The notes under the pieces: model-generated
What the model was told of the DNA's origin: nothing
Databases searched by the model: none
Seen by the model: only the letters and a program-made list of their open reading frames with translations
Made by a program: the position numbers and the translations under genes
NCBI GenBank assembly: GCA_050944435.1
Contig: JBMNRB010000004.1
Span: 62,001 to 126,000 of the forward strand
Direction: 5' to 3'
Origin: Ruminococcus_G sp050944435
Lineage (GTDB): Bacteria > Bacillota > Clostridia > Lachnospirales > Lachnospiraceae
Length of the DNA stretch: 64,000 nucleotides
Shown here: positions 25,548-34,937 of the stretch, piece after piece
Layout: each line of letters opens with the position of its first letter
Numbering within the stretch: position 1 is the stretch's first letter

Positions 25548-26400
25548 TCTGCTGTCCCAATTCCTTCAGATAATGTGACAGAGCTTCCTGCCAGGAGGGA
25601 AGACGGCGAAATCCGTGTTCCGTCAGCTTCTTTTTCTCCATCCGGCTGTTGAAGGGCCGTTTTGCCTTGGCCTTATACTCTTCACTGGTCACCGGCACCA
25701 CATTAACCTCCATGCCGGCCTGACGGAAGATCTCCTTTGCAAAATCGTACCAGGAAATATATCCTCCCTCGTTGGTGGCATGATAAATGCCGTATTCCTG
25801 TTTTTCCAGCATATCCACCAGCAGTTTGGCAAGATCGTAAGTATAGGTGGGCGTTCCGATCTGATCATTCACAACGGTAATGGTATCATGAGTCTCTCCC
25901 AGTTTCAGCATGGTTTTAATAAAGTTTTTGCCGTTGAGGCCAAACACCCAGGCAATACGTACAATATAATATTTATCCAGGTATTTTTGAACCGCCTGCT
26001 CTCCTTCATATTTCGTCTGACCATAAACATTCAGAGGAGCCACCACCGGATCGTCCGGTTCCCAGGGCCGTTCGCCCTGTCCGTCAAATACATAGTCCGT
26101 GCTGAGATAGATCATGGGAAGATCCAATTCTTTGCATACCCTGGCGATATTTTCCGTTCCCAGGCCGTTGACTTTCCGGCACATCTCTTCATTGTCCTCC
26201 GCCGCGTCCACAGCAGTCCAGGCCGCACAGTGAACTACCTGATCTGCCTTTGATTCCCGGATGACCCGGTCCACCGCCTGGGCATCTGTGATATCCATCT
26301 CTTCCACATCTACGCCGACGCCTTCATAGCCCCGCAGAGCCAGCTCATTCATCACGTCATGGCCCAACTGGCCTTTCACACCTGTTACCAGTACTCGCAT
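25537..26400 (-). CDS. rfbD: dTDP-4-dehydrorhamnose reductase
   Basis: NADPH-dependent SDR that makes dTDP-L-rhamnose, the last step of the RmlABCD pathway. About 287 aa. Nucleotide loop VTGVKGQLG, YLSTDYVFDG, catalytic YGQTKYEGE (YxxxK), and DQIGTPTYTYDLA are all present. Start ATG 26400 is preferred over ATG 26406: AGGAGG lies 8 bases from the first and only 2 from the second. It is separated by about 9.4 kb from rfbC, rfbA and rfbB, with which it completes the pathway. Confidence 0.96.
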   Translation of the reverse strand: MRVLVTGVKGQLGHDVMNELALRGYEGVGVDVEEMDITDAQAVDRVIRESKADQVVHCAAWTAVDAAEDNEEMCRKVNGLGTENIARVCKELDLPMIYLSTDYVFDGQGERPWEPDDPVVAPLNVYGQTKYEGEQAVQKYLDKYYIVRIAWVFGLNGKNFIKTMLKLGETHDTITVVNDQIGTPTYTYDLAKLLVDMLEKQEYGIYHATNEGGYISWYDFAKEIFRQAGMEVNVVPVTSEEYKAKAKRPFNSRMEKKKLTEHGFRRLPSWQEALSHYLKELGQQNGK

Positions 26401-26436
26401 TTTCATTCCCTCCTGTTTTTCATCTTTTTCCCGGTA

Positions 26437-28881
26437 TTATATCCGTTTCAGCGAGAAGTCCTGACTGTCCAAAGTCAGATTGGGATTATAATAGGGATCC
26501 CCCGTGCGGAAAATATCCGGCCATTTTTTCTCAAAAACCGCAATCTCCCGGTTAAATCTTGCCACCTTCTCCGGCGTATCCTCCAATCCTCTGGATTTTG
26601 ACTCATAGTGATACAGTTCGGCATAAGGATTATAGACAATCAGTCTGCCCGTTTTTCGAATTTTCATGCAGAAATCAATATCGTTGAAAGCCACCTGCAG
26701 CTCTTCCGACAGGCCTCCCACTTCTTCAAAGACACTCCGTTTCACCATCATACAGGCAGCCGTCACCGCGCTGTAATCCTGGGCGCAGATAATTCTGTGG
26801 CAATAGCCGGTATATCCCCTGGGCTGCATGACGAAACAGTGGCCGGCAATTCCGCCAAAACCGATGACCACGCCCGCATGCTGAATAGTGTCATCCTCGT
26901 AATAAAGCCGCGCGCCCACGGCTCCCACATCCTCCCGCATACAGTATCCCAGCAGTTCCTCCAGACAGTCCGGATTGATAATCTCTGTGTCATTGTTGAG
27001 CAGCAGGAAATATTCCCCTTTTGCGTAAGTCGCACCGAAATTGTTGATGGCCGAATAATTGAAGATTCCCTCCCAATACACCACATGAACTTTTGGGTTT
27101 CTCATCTCCAGTTCTTTATAATAGGCAAAGGTTTTCTCCTGGGTGCTGTTGTTTTCCACAATAATATATTCGTAATTTTTGTAAGTGGATTTTTCTTCGA
27201 TGGAACGGATGCACCGCTCCAGATCCTCCGTGTGATCTTTATTGGGTATGATGATTGAGATAAGAGGATCGTAATCCCGGATAAACCGGGTGCGGTAAAG
27301 TCCCAGATATTCTCCCTTTGTCACTTCCGCCTTTATGCCCATACGGTCATAGTGGGCCTGGACGGCTCTCTGCCCCGCATCAAAGGCATACAGTTTGCTC
27401 TCCGGATTTTCTGAAGTAGAATCCTCATGACTCCGCCAGTGATACAAAATCCTGGGAACATGGCAGATGTTCCGGCTTGTCTCCACGCACCGGAAAATGA
27501 AATCATAGTCCTGGGCGCCGTCGTATTCCCCGCGAAGCATCCCTGCCTGATCCACGATAGAACGCTTTGCCAGAAACAGATGGCAGATATAATTCACCGT
27601 ACATAAAAGGTCAGGATTATAATCCGGTTTAAAATGGGGCTGAAAAAACTTATGGCCATCCATGGACATTTTATCTTCATCAGAATAGATAATCTCCGCA
27701 TCCCGATGAGCGTTCATTTCTTTGACGCAGGAAAAGAGCGCATCCGGCGTCAGTATATCGTCATGATCAGCAAAGGCAATCCATTCCCCCGTGGCCGCCT
27801 CGATGGCCGCATTGGTGTTTTCCGCTATTTTAAGGCTTTTCTCATGAAAGACCGCCTTAATCCGCTTCTCCTCTTTCAGATGACGTTCCAGTATTCTTTT
27901 CAAAGGAGAATTCTCTCCGCTTCCATCAGAAAGGCACAGTTCCCAGTTTTCGTAGGTCTGATCTTTTACAGACTGAATAAGCTGCTCCAGATAAGACTCC
28001 GGCGTCCGGTACAGGGGTACCACAATACTGATTTTCGGCATGTAGTCAAAGGTCGTCTCTTTCTGCCGTGCAAGCTGGGCCGCTGTGGGCAGGTGCTTCG
28101 GCAGCCATTTTTCATAGGAGACCGGTGCTTTCCTGCGCCCCGCAATTTTGCCCGCCCCTTTGATTATCAGCGCTTTAAGGCCGTGGGAAGCCATATAACG
28201 TCTTCCTTTTTTCGCCAGCCGGAGAGTTTTTTCCGCCAGTATCACTGCCCTTCGCATATTCATCGGATGAATGGCTTTTGTCTCCGACGCGCGGAACACC
28301 AGATAAACCACCTTTGTTTTTACATTGGAAAGCTCCAGATAAAAACCGCACTTGGGATCGATGTCCGTCTCCTTGAACATTTCCACCACATCCACCCGGT
28401 TGTTCTGCTGAATATCGCAGGGAATCCGTTTCCCGTTTTCATCGTAAACTCTTATGGCTACCGGTTCTTTCCATGCCACCCATCCCCGTACCTTTAAGGT
28501 TTCCGAAGAAGGATTGGCCCTTTCTTCTTCTATATAATAAAAAGGCTTGCCCTGTCGTTTCAGTAAATCAGCGGCTGAAATGGAAAACCAGAGAATTCTC
28601 TCATCTCCGCAGGCGGCGTATATCTTAAGTTTTCTCCTGTTTTTCAGAGAGGGAAGGTGAATATACATGGTCACCTTTTTTCCCCGCATCATATCCAGAT
28701 CGGTGAACCGCTCCAGTGCGCTGGTATTTTCCCAGTCTTCCATGGCAACTTCCACCACCGGCTCATTGTCCAGCCACACATCCGGCTCATATTCCTTGGG
28801 CCAGCTTCCCTGAAGAATATATATATCCGGATCCAGCAGGTGAAACCGCTCTCTTTTTACCTCAAATAACTCTCTTTGCAC
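26437..28881 (-). CDS. Large tandem-domain GT2 with N-terminal accessory domain
   Basis: 814 aa from a GTG start at 28881, chosen because GGAGGAG lies 6 bases before it; a TTG five codons upstream sits on that site. N-terminal region (about 1-240) is a beta-rich domain with WVAWKEPVAIRVYDENG and KCGFYLELSN, related to that of the next gene. Then come GT2 domain 1 (about 285-500: SIVVPLYRTPE, ADHDD, SDEDK) and GT2 domain 2 (about 540-780: SIIIPNKDH, LNNDTEI, FNDIDFCMK). The C-terminus GDPYYNPNLTLDSQDFSL matches its paralogues. It overlaps the upstream gene by 20 bases. Probably a bifunctional enzyme adding backbone sugars, perhaps rhamnose given the flanking rfb genes (inference). Confidence 0.88.
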   Translation of the reverse strand: MQRELFEVKRERFHLLDPDIYILQGSWPKEYEPDVWLDNEPVVEVAMEDWENTSALERFTDLDMMRGKKVTMYIHLPSLKNRRKLKIYAACGDERILWFSISAADLLKRQGKPFYYIEEERANPSSETLKVRGWVAWKEPVAIRVYDENGKRIPCDIQQNNRVDVVEMFKETDIDPKCGFYLELSNVKTKVVYLVFRASETKAIHPMNMRRAVILAEKTLRLAKKGRRYMASHGLKALIIKGAGKIAGRRKAPVSYEKWLPKHLPTAAQLARQKETTFDYMPKISIVVPLYRTPESYLEQLIQSVKDQTYENWELCLSDGSGENSPLKRILERHLKEEKRIKAVFHEKSLKIAENTNAAIEAATGEWIAFADHDDILTPDALFSCVKEMNAHRDAEIIYSDEDKMSMDGHKFFQPHFKPDYNPDLLCTVNYICHLFLAKRSIVDQAGMLRGEYDGAQDYDFIFRCVETSRNICHVPRILYHWRSHEDSTSENPESKLYAFDAGQRAVQAHYDRMGIKAEVTKGEYLGLYRTRFIRDYDPLISIIIPNKDHTEDLERCIRSIEEKSTYKNYEYIIVENNSTQEKTFAYYKELEMRNPKVHVVYWEGIFNYSAINNFGATYAKGEYFLLLNNDTEIINPDCLEELLGYCMREDVGAVGARLYYEDDTIQHAGVVIGFGGIAGHCFVMQPRGYTGYCHRIICAQDYSAVTAACMMVKRSVFEEVGGLSEELQVAFNDIDFCMKIRKTGRLIVYNPYAELYHYESKSRGLEDTPEKVARFNREIAVFEKKWPDIFRTGDPYYNPNLTLDSQDFSLKRI

Positions 28882-31396
28882 CTGTTTCTCCTCCAAACTT
28901 TTCCGTAGCCTTCCTAAGGCTGCAGTCTCCCTCCGTCAAAGTGAGATTTACATTGTAATAAGGATCGCCGCTTTGCAGCAGTCCTTTCCATTTCTTCTGA
29001 AAATATTCCACTTCTTTCCGGAAACGTTCCAGTTTTTCCGGCGTATCTTCCAGCCCTCTGGATTTGGATTCATAATGATACAGAGTCACATAGGGGTTAA
29101 ATACCACCAGCAGCCCCAATTCCCTTACCTTCAGGCAAAGATCGATATCATTGAACGCCACGGTATACCGTTCATCAAAACCTTCCGCCTGTATAAAATT
29201 CTCCTTGGAAATCATCAGACATGCCGCCGTCACCGCACTGATGTCCTGCATGGTCACCAGACGGGCATTATATCCATATTCCTTTCCATCCGCTTTACAG
29301 AGAACATGGCCGGCGATGCCTCCCATGCCGATGACCACTCCCGCGTGCTGAATGGTATCGTCAGGATAAAACAGCTTTGCTCCCACGATTCCCACATCGT
29401 CCCGCTGACAGCACCCCAGCATCTCTTCCATCCAGCCGGGTGCAATCACCTCGATATCATTATTCAGCAGAATAAAGTAATCTCCCTTCGCATGGGCGGC
29501 GCCAAAATTATTAATGCTGGCATAGTTGAAGCTTCCCTCCCAGGTGATCACTCTCACCCGTTCCTTATATCTGCGCTGAAGTTCTTCGTAGTAGGAAAAG
29601 GTCTGGGGATCTTCACTGTTATTCTCTATAATCAGAATTTCATAATTGTCATAAGTGGTCTTTTCTATTATGGAACACACACATTTTTCCAGATCCTCCC
29701 GGTGATCTTTGTTTAAAATAATCACCGAAACTTTTGGATTCCCCGCCACCTGGTATACCGTTCGATAGATGCCGAAGATCTCTGTGTTTTCTACCTTGGC
29801 GTTTATCCCCAGCCTGCGGTAATGTTCCATCAGCGCCTTTTTTCCCGCCTCCACCGCATACTGTTTGCTCTGGGGATTCCCGGCGGTGGAATCCGGATGG
29901 GCTCTCCAGTGATACAGCGCCTTTGGTATATGGCCGATCCGCCGGGTCTGCTCCACGCACCGCAGAATAAAATCATAATCCTGGGCGCCGTCATACTCTT
30001 TCCGAAATCCGCCCACTTTTTTTACGATGTCCGATTTCACCAGGAAAATATGACAGATATAGTTGACGCTGCGCAGCAGATCGATATTAAAATCCGATTT
30101 AAAATTGGGACTGTAATACTTTTTCCCGTCCATGCTGACCTTATCTTCGTCTGTATAGATAATATCCAGATCCGGCTCTTCATTGAGAAGACGTACCATC
30201 TGATAAAGAGCGTCGGGGGCCACAATGTCATCATGATCCGCCAGCATAATATAATCCCCCTCCGCCATGGCCAGAGCCGCGTTGGTATTTTCAGAAATCC
30301 CTCCGTTTTTTTCCAGTTTCCGATAATGGATTCTCTTTTCCCCTCCATACTGTTTTTCCATGAATTCTTTCACTTTTCGGTCGCTGCTTCCGTCGGCCAG
30401 ACAGAGTTCGAAGTTTTCATAGGTCTGAGCCAGCAGGGAATCAATCATCACCTTTAAAAATTCTCTGGGCGTATTATAAAGGGGAATTACCACGCTGATC
30501 AGCGGCCGGTAGGAAAACAGATGTTTCTTCTGCTTTCTCAGTTCCTTCGCCGGAGTCTTGTGTTCCTTTTGCCAGATATTGTAATCTCCGTAAACCGGTT
30601 CCAGTTCCCGCTTTACGCGGTTTATGAAATTTCCAAGCCCATGTTCTTTTATATACGCCATGTTTTCTTTCCGGTTTTTCCAGGCAAGGATTTCTTTTAA
30701 CATTCCGCGTTTGGAGTGCTCATAGTCAAATTTTTTCAGATCCACCACAAATTCCTTGGTTGTCAGATGATTGGAAAATTTCAGATGAACCTCTTTGCAG
30801 TTCAGCTCTTTTCGCCGGATGCGGATCTGGAAGCCGCACTGATCATTTTCCGCTTCCTTGCCCACTGCATAGGCTTTATTTACGTCGGTGCGGATGATCC
30901 TCATCATTTCATGGGGAATTTTCCCGCCCTTTTCATCCTCCAGGGAAATTCTCTCATCATGGAACATTCCAATCACCCATCCCTGGATCGTCATCAGCCC
31001 TTCCACCTGTTCCAGCACATCAATTTTCCAGGTGATGGTCTGATCATAATAAAGATTTCGGATTTCCTCTGTGGCTCTGTCCAGAATCTTAATCTCTGTC
31101 TTTCCATCCGACAGCTTAAGCTCTATCCTCTGATACTTCTCCCATAAAACAGGAGCATCTTTTATACAGAGACGATAGCCTATATCCGTTCTGTCCGTTA
31201 CCTCCGGTATGGCTCTCTGTACGTCCGGCCGTTCCTCCGTCTTTAAAAGGAAGGGAATCTCTTCTGTCTGATCCGCCAGCAGTCTGAACACAACCGGTTC
31301 TCCTTTTTCCCCCACGGCCCAGCCGCCAGCCTCATATTGAATTCCATCCTCACAGTGAATTTCTTCAAAATCCACGCTCCAGAGTATTTTGCTCAT
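28862..31396 (-). CDS. Large tandem-domain GT2 with duplicated N-terminal domain
   Basis: 844 aa. The N-terminus holds what look like two copies of a beta domain (GGWAVG...IGYRLCI and QGWVIG...QCGFQIRI, about residues 1-110 and 115-225). Then a basic linker, GT2 domain 1 (about 305-520: SVVIPLYNTPR, ADHDD, TDEDK) and GT2 domain 2 (about 560-800: SVIILNKDH, LNNDIEV, FNDIDLCLK). The C-terminus is the shared GDPYYNVNLTLTEGDCSL. ATG 31396, 3 bases after the methyltransferase-kinase gene. Its closest relative in the window is the 814-aa protein it overlaps, so the pair likely arose by duplication. Sugars unknown. Confidence 0.88.
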   Translation of the reverse strand: MSKILWSVDFEEIHCEDGIQYEAGGWAVGEKGEPVVFRLLADQTEEIPFLLKTEERPDVQRAIPEVTDRTDIGYRLCIKDAPVLWEKYQRIELKLSDGKTEIKILDRATEEIRNLYYDQTITWKIDVLEQVEGLMTIQGWVIGMFHDERISLEDEKGGKIPHEMMRIIRTDVNKAYAVGKEAENDQCGFQIRIRRKELNCKEVHLKFSNHLTTKEFVVDLKKFDYEHSKRGMLKEILAWKNRKENMAYIKEHGLGNFINRVKRELEPVYGDYNIWQKEHKTPAKELRKQKKHLFSYRPLISVVIPLYNTPREFLKVMIDSLLAQTYENFELCLADGSSDRKVKEFMEKQYGGEKRIHYRKLEKNGGISENTNAALAMAEGDYIMLADHDDIVAPDALYQMVRLLNEEPDLDIIYTDEDKVSMDGKKYYSPNFKSDFNIDLLRSVNYICHIFLVKSDIVKKVGGFRKEYDGAQDYDFILRCVEQTRRIGHIPKALYHWRAHPDSTAGNPQSKQYAVEAGKKALMEHYRRLGINAKVENTEIFGIYRTVYQVAGNPKVSVIILNKDHREDLEKCVCSIIEKTTYDNYEILIIENNSEDPQTFSYYEELQRRYKERVRVITWEGSFNYASINNFGAAHAKGDYFILLNNDIEVIAPGWMEEMLGCCQRDDVGIVGAKLFYPDDTIQHAGVVIGMGGIAGHVLCKADGKEYGYNARLVTMQDISAVTAACLMISKENFIQAEGFDERYTVAFNDIDLCLKVRELGLLVVFNPYVTLYHYESKSRGLEDTPEKLERFRKEVEYFQKKWKGLLQSGDPYYNVNLTLTEGDCSLRKATEKFGGETGAKRVI

Positions 31397-31399
31397 CGG

Positions 31400-33637
31400 T
31401 TACCTGCCCCTTCCGGTCATTTTCTTAACTTTCTGATATGCCTTCCAGACCTTAGTGTTTTCCATCTCATTTATCAGACGGTCTCTTTTGTCCAGCTCCG
31501 CTCTCAGCCGCGCCAGTTCTTCTTCCTGCTGTCTGGGCAAACGTTCCAGCTCCTGAAGAAACCTTCCGATCTCCCTGGAAGCCGTATCCATGGCAAAATC
31601 CACCTCCAGCACGGCGGCCCCCTCCGGAATGTCCAGAATTAAAATCTGCGGATCCATGGTGTCGAATACGATCCGGTTCTCGTCCATCACAAAACCGTTT
31701 GTGACAAAATTCACCTTTTCTTCGCTGCCGCCGGCAAAGGCAAGTTTGTTTATGGTCAATACGCCGGCGTAAGAACAGGGATCCAGCCGTATTTTCCCAA
31801 TCTGTTCCGGTATGGAAATACTCAGAGTGATTTTCCCCTCCGGCATGGAATAATAAGAAGACTTTTCTTCTTCGAATTCTCCCTCCGAAGCGTAAAATAC
31901 CTGCAGCCTCTGGGCCGCCTTTTTTTTTCGTTCCTCCTCAGCCATCCGGTACACATTCAGCACCCCCGGCGAAATCTGTTCATACATCTCCCGGACAGGC
32001 ACGTGGTTTCCCTGAATATATTCCTGGAAATGTCTTTCCATCTGCAGATAGAGATCCGCCTCCTCCTGGGAAATACCCACTTCTTCATAGAGATTCCAGT
32101 CTTTCACGCACTTTCTTTGGTCGCTGGTCTCCGCATAATAATGAATAATGCGGAAAAGAACAAAGGATATGGGAACAGGAAATTCAAAGGTCCATTCATA
32201 ATCGATCAGGTTCCATCCGTCACGAATCAATACATTTTCCAGCACCATGTCAATGTCCGTCACTGTCAGCGACTTCAGTCCCCGGGGAAGCGCCGGACTT
32301 CCAAATACGCGGCAGAATTCTTCCGTCATCTGGAAATCTGTCTGGCTGCCGGTATCTTTTACCGTGTCCAGATAATCCAGCATCAGTTCCCTGGCCTGGC
32401 CGTATTTCTTCTCCCGAATCAGATTATCCATCTGTTCTTCCAGAGATATTCCCTCAATAAATTCCAGCTCCACGCCGTTTTCCGACACCCTGCACCGGTT
32501 TACATGAATATCCGTCCCCTCATACTGTCTGGCAAGCAAATCATAGCATCTGGCCACCGCCTGAATGTGGCTCCGGCCTTCCTCCCGCCAGGGCGTCTTT
32601 CTTACCCACCGCTGGCCTGCGGCTTTTTCAACAATATCTGTCCGTATGGCCAGCGGAATAGACCGTTCGTTGGAATACTTGATATAGATCGTCTCCTCCC
32701 GGCTTTCCTTCTCTCCTCCCGGCGCCGTCAATACCACCAGAAAAGAGTTGGAGAACTGGGGAAACAACTGGCTTTCCACCAGCGTATCGAAAACCTTTGT
32801 CTCATCAAACACCTGCAGCCGTTCCCTGTCGTAATTGCACATATTCATGTTCAATTCCCCCGCTGACGGCAGATGACGGTCAGAATAGATTGTCATGGGG
32901 AACTTGTAATCGGGATAGGGGTAATAAAATTCCGTATGGAAATCTCCAGCCGAACGGATCACCCTTTCCAGCTCCCCTTTGGAGAAAGTCCGTACTCCTT
33001 TTGTATGGGGATATCCCTCCAGACCTTCAAAACACTGACCCACATGATCTTCACGGCATCCGGCCCAGTATTTCAGCCCGAGACGGTTTTCAATGGCGAT
33101 GACGATTTTTCCGCCGGGTTTTAAATGGGCGGAAATTTTCTTCAGCATATTTACATAAGGATCTTTTCCGCCGATATACCCTTCCGAATACTCAAACACG
33201 CCGATCAATGTAATATAGTCAAAAGTTTCTGTCAGATTCTGTTCAATATCCTGGAAATTCCCCACATCAATCCGGATATTCTCCTGCTTGCGATTGCGGT
33301 AGGCGTTAATATAACTTCTTTTTTTGGACAGCTCAATACAGCGTACGAAACCGGCTTTCGCTGAAAGAATCCCGGTAACCGCTCCGCAGCCGGAACCGAT
33401 TTCCAACACCTGATCGTTTTTGGATATGGGAAGCCACTCTACTATATTCTGCCGAATATGAGAAAAATGGTACAATACCGGCCAGCTTTTTTCCCGTACA
33501 ATCACTCCGTTATAGAGATTCTCCCTGCTGTCCATGGCAATCTTCAGCAGCTGATCCTCCACTTTGCCATCGCTGTAAAGGTCTTCCCCGGAATAATACG
33601 TATAATCCAGAGTAATATTTCCAATAATCTCCTGCAT
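31400..33637 (-). CDS. WbdD-like methyltransferase/kinase-like/coiled-coil protein
   Basis: 745 aa in four parts. (1) SAM methyltransferase, about 60-250, with VLEIGSGCGAVTG (77-89) and LKPGGKIVIAIENR. (2) A kinase-like domain, about 320-560, of the APH/choline-kinase type: a hinge EFIEGISLEEQM (392-403), a catalytic-loop-like TDIDMVLENVLI (460-471) and a metal-site-like LIDYEW (477-482). (3) A beta-rich segment, about 595-690. (4) A C-terminal coiled coil, about 690-728, ending in a basic tail. This is the order and size of WbdD of E. coli O9a (708 aa), which caps the polymannan end and stops chain growth. It lies 10 bases from the Wzt gene. Cap function here is an inference; whether the kinase half is active is uncertain because the HxD motif is altered. 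Confidence 0.78.
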   Translation of the reverse strand: MQEIIGNITLDYTYYSGEDLYSDGKVEDQLLKIAMDSRENLYNGVIVREKSWPVLYHFSHIRQNIVEWLPISKNDQVLEIGSGCGAVTGILSAKAGFVRCIELSKKRSYINAYRNRKQENIRIDVGNFQDIEQNLTETFDYITLIGVFEYSEGYIGGKDPYVNMLKKISAHLKPGGKIVIAIENRLGLKYWAGCREDHVGQCFEGLEGYPHTKGVRTFSKGELERVIRSAGDFHTEFYYPYPDYKFPMTIYSDRHLPSAGELNMNMCNYDRERLQVFDETKVFDTLVESQLFPQFSNSFLVVLTAPGGEKESREETIYIKYSNERSIPLAIRTDIVEKAAGQRWVRKTPWREEGRSHIQAVARCYDLLARQYEGTDIHVNRCRVSENGVELEFIEGISLEEQMDNLIREKKYGQARELMLDYLDTVKDTGSQTDFQMTEEFCRVFGSPALPRGLKSLTVTDIDMVLENVLIRDGWNLIDYEWTFEFPVPISFVLFRIIHYYAETSDQRKCVKDWNLYEEVGISQEEADLYLQMERHFQEYIQGNHVPVREMYEQISPGVLNVYRMAEEERKKKAAQRLQVFYASEGEFEEEKSSYYSMPEGKITLSISIPEQIGKIRLDPCSYAGVLTINKLAFAGGSEEKVNFVTNGFVMDENRIVFDTMDPQILILDIPEGAAVLEVDFAMDTASREIGRFLQELERLPRQQEEELARLRAELDKRDRLINEMENTKVWKAYQKVKKMTGRGR

Positions 33638-33647
33638 ACCTTCACCT

Positions 33648-34922
33648 CTATTCCACCGTAACTTTCGAATTCATATCATAAAATCCCACTGTATTCTTTA
33701 CCGATACCACGGTAATATTGCATACGTCGTATAAACGGTGATATACATGGAATTCGCCCTCTCTGTATCCGGTGCATCCAAAAGAGAGCAGATATTCGCC
33801 GCCCTGCAGATCCATTTTCTGGACAAAAGTAATTTCCCGAACGTCTCCCGGATGCTGTGTATCCACATTTACTTTTTCAAACATGGTATTTGTCCCGGTA
33901 ATCTCCGTCCCTTTCAGATCTTTCAGGGTATAAGCAAAGATGGGATCTTCCACCGTTTCCCGGAACGCCACCTTCATTCGGATAGTAAATTCCGTCCCTT
34001 TTTCCACGGTATTTGTGATCCTTCCGTTCTGATCCAGCACGGCAAAATCCACAACTTCCGCCTGCTTCTCCCCGTATTCCAGTACTTCGGGATTGGTCAC
34101 CAGAGTATCCTTCCAGCATCCGCCCTGTACCTGCATAAGAGAATCTTCCTCTTTTTTCTCCCTCTCTTTGACTGCTGCCTGGGCTTCCTCTTCCTGATGA
34201 ACCAGAAGTTTTTTGTATAGATCCACCATGGCTTTGGGGGCACCTTCATCCATCTTAACTCCCTGATTCAGCAGCACAACCCGGTCACAATACTTGCTGA
34301 TGCTGCCCAGATCATGGCTGACAAAAAGAATCGTTTTCCCCATTTTTTTAAAGTCTTCAAATTTACGGTAACATTTTGCCTGGAAGAATACGTCTCCTAC
34401 GGACAGCGCCTCATCCACAATCAGGATTTCCGGCTCAATATTAATGGCTACAGCAAAAGCCAGCCGTACGAACATACCGCTGGAATAGGTCTTCACCGGT
34501 TGATAAATGAAATCGCCGATATCCGCAAAACTTAAAATCGCATCCAGTCTTGCGTCTATCTCTTCTCTGGAAAAACCAATCATCGTACCGTTCAGGTAAA
34601 CGTTCTCCAGTCCGGAATATTCCATGTTGAAACCGGCGCCCAATTCCAACAGAGCGGAGATTCTGCCGTTTACCTCCACATTTCCGCCGGATGGATTTAA
34701 AACACCGGTAATGATTTTCAATATGGTGGATTTTCCAGAGCCGTTGGTGCCGATAATCCCCACGGTTTCTCCCTTATATACGTCAAAACTTACATTGTCA
34801 AGAGCGTAATGTTCCTTTACCGGCACTTTCATCCCCAGTGTCTCTTTCAGCCGGTCAGTGGGTTTACGGTATAATTTATATATTTTACTTAAGTTATCCA
34901 CACGGATAGCAATATCCTTCAT
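33648..34922 (-). CDS. wzt: Polysaccharide ABC exporter ATPase with C-terminal polymer-binding domain (Wzt type)
   Basis: 424 aa. The ATPase domain (1 to about 245) has GTNGSGKS (58-65), signature YSSGM and Walker B ILIVDEALSVGD. A charged helical linker (about 246-275) leads to a beta-sandwich C-terminal domain (about 280-424) with EVVDFAVLDQNGRI, EFTIRMKVAF and ITGTNTMFEKV, the pattern of Wzt C-terminal carbohydrate-binding domains. In E. coli O9a that domain recognises the WbdD-made cap before export. The second exporter ATPase in the window (51811-52545) lacks this domain. Located between the permease gene and the WbdD-like gene, which supports a cap-dependent export system. Confidence 0.9.
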   Translation of the reverse strand: MKDIAIRVDNLSKIYKLYRKPTDRLKETLGMKVPVKEHYALDNVSFDVYKGETVGIIGTNGSGKSTILKIITGVLNPSGGNVEVNGRISALLELGAGFNMEYSGLENVYLNGTMIGFSREEIDARLDAILSFADIGDFIYQPVKTYSSGMFVRLAFAVAINIEPEILIVDEALSVGDVFFQAKCYRKFEDFKKMGKTILFVSHDLGSISKYCDRVVLLNQGVKMDEGAPKAMVDLYKKLLVHQEEEAQAAVKEREKKEEDSLMQVQGGCWKDTLVTNPEVLEYGEKQAEVVDFAVLDQNGRITNTVEKGTEFTIRMKVAFRETVEDPIFAYTLKDLKGTEITGTNTMFEKVNVDTQHPGDVREITFVQKMDLQGGEYLLSFGCTGYREGEFHVYHRLYDVCNITVVSVKNTVGFYDMNSKVTVE

Positions 34923-34937
34923 CTGTCTCTTCCATCC

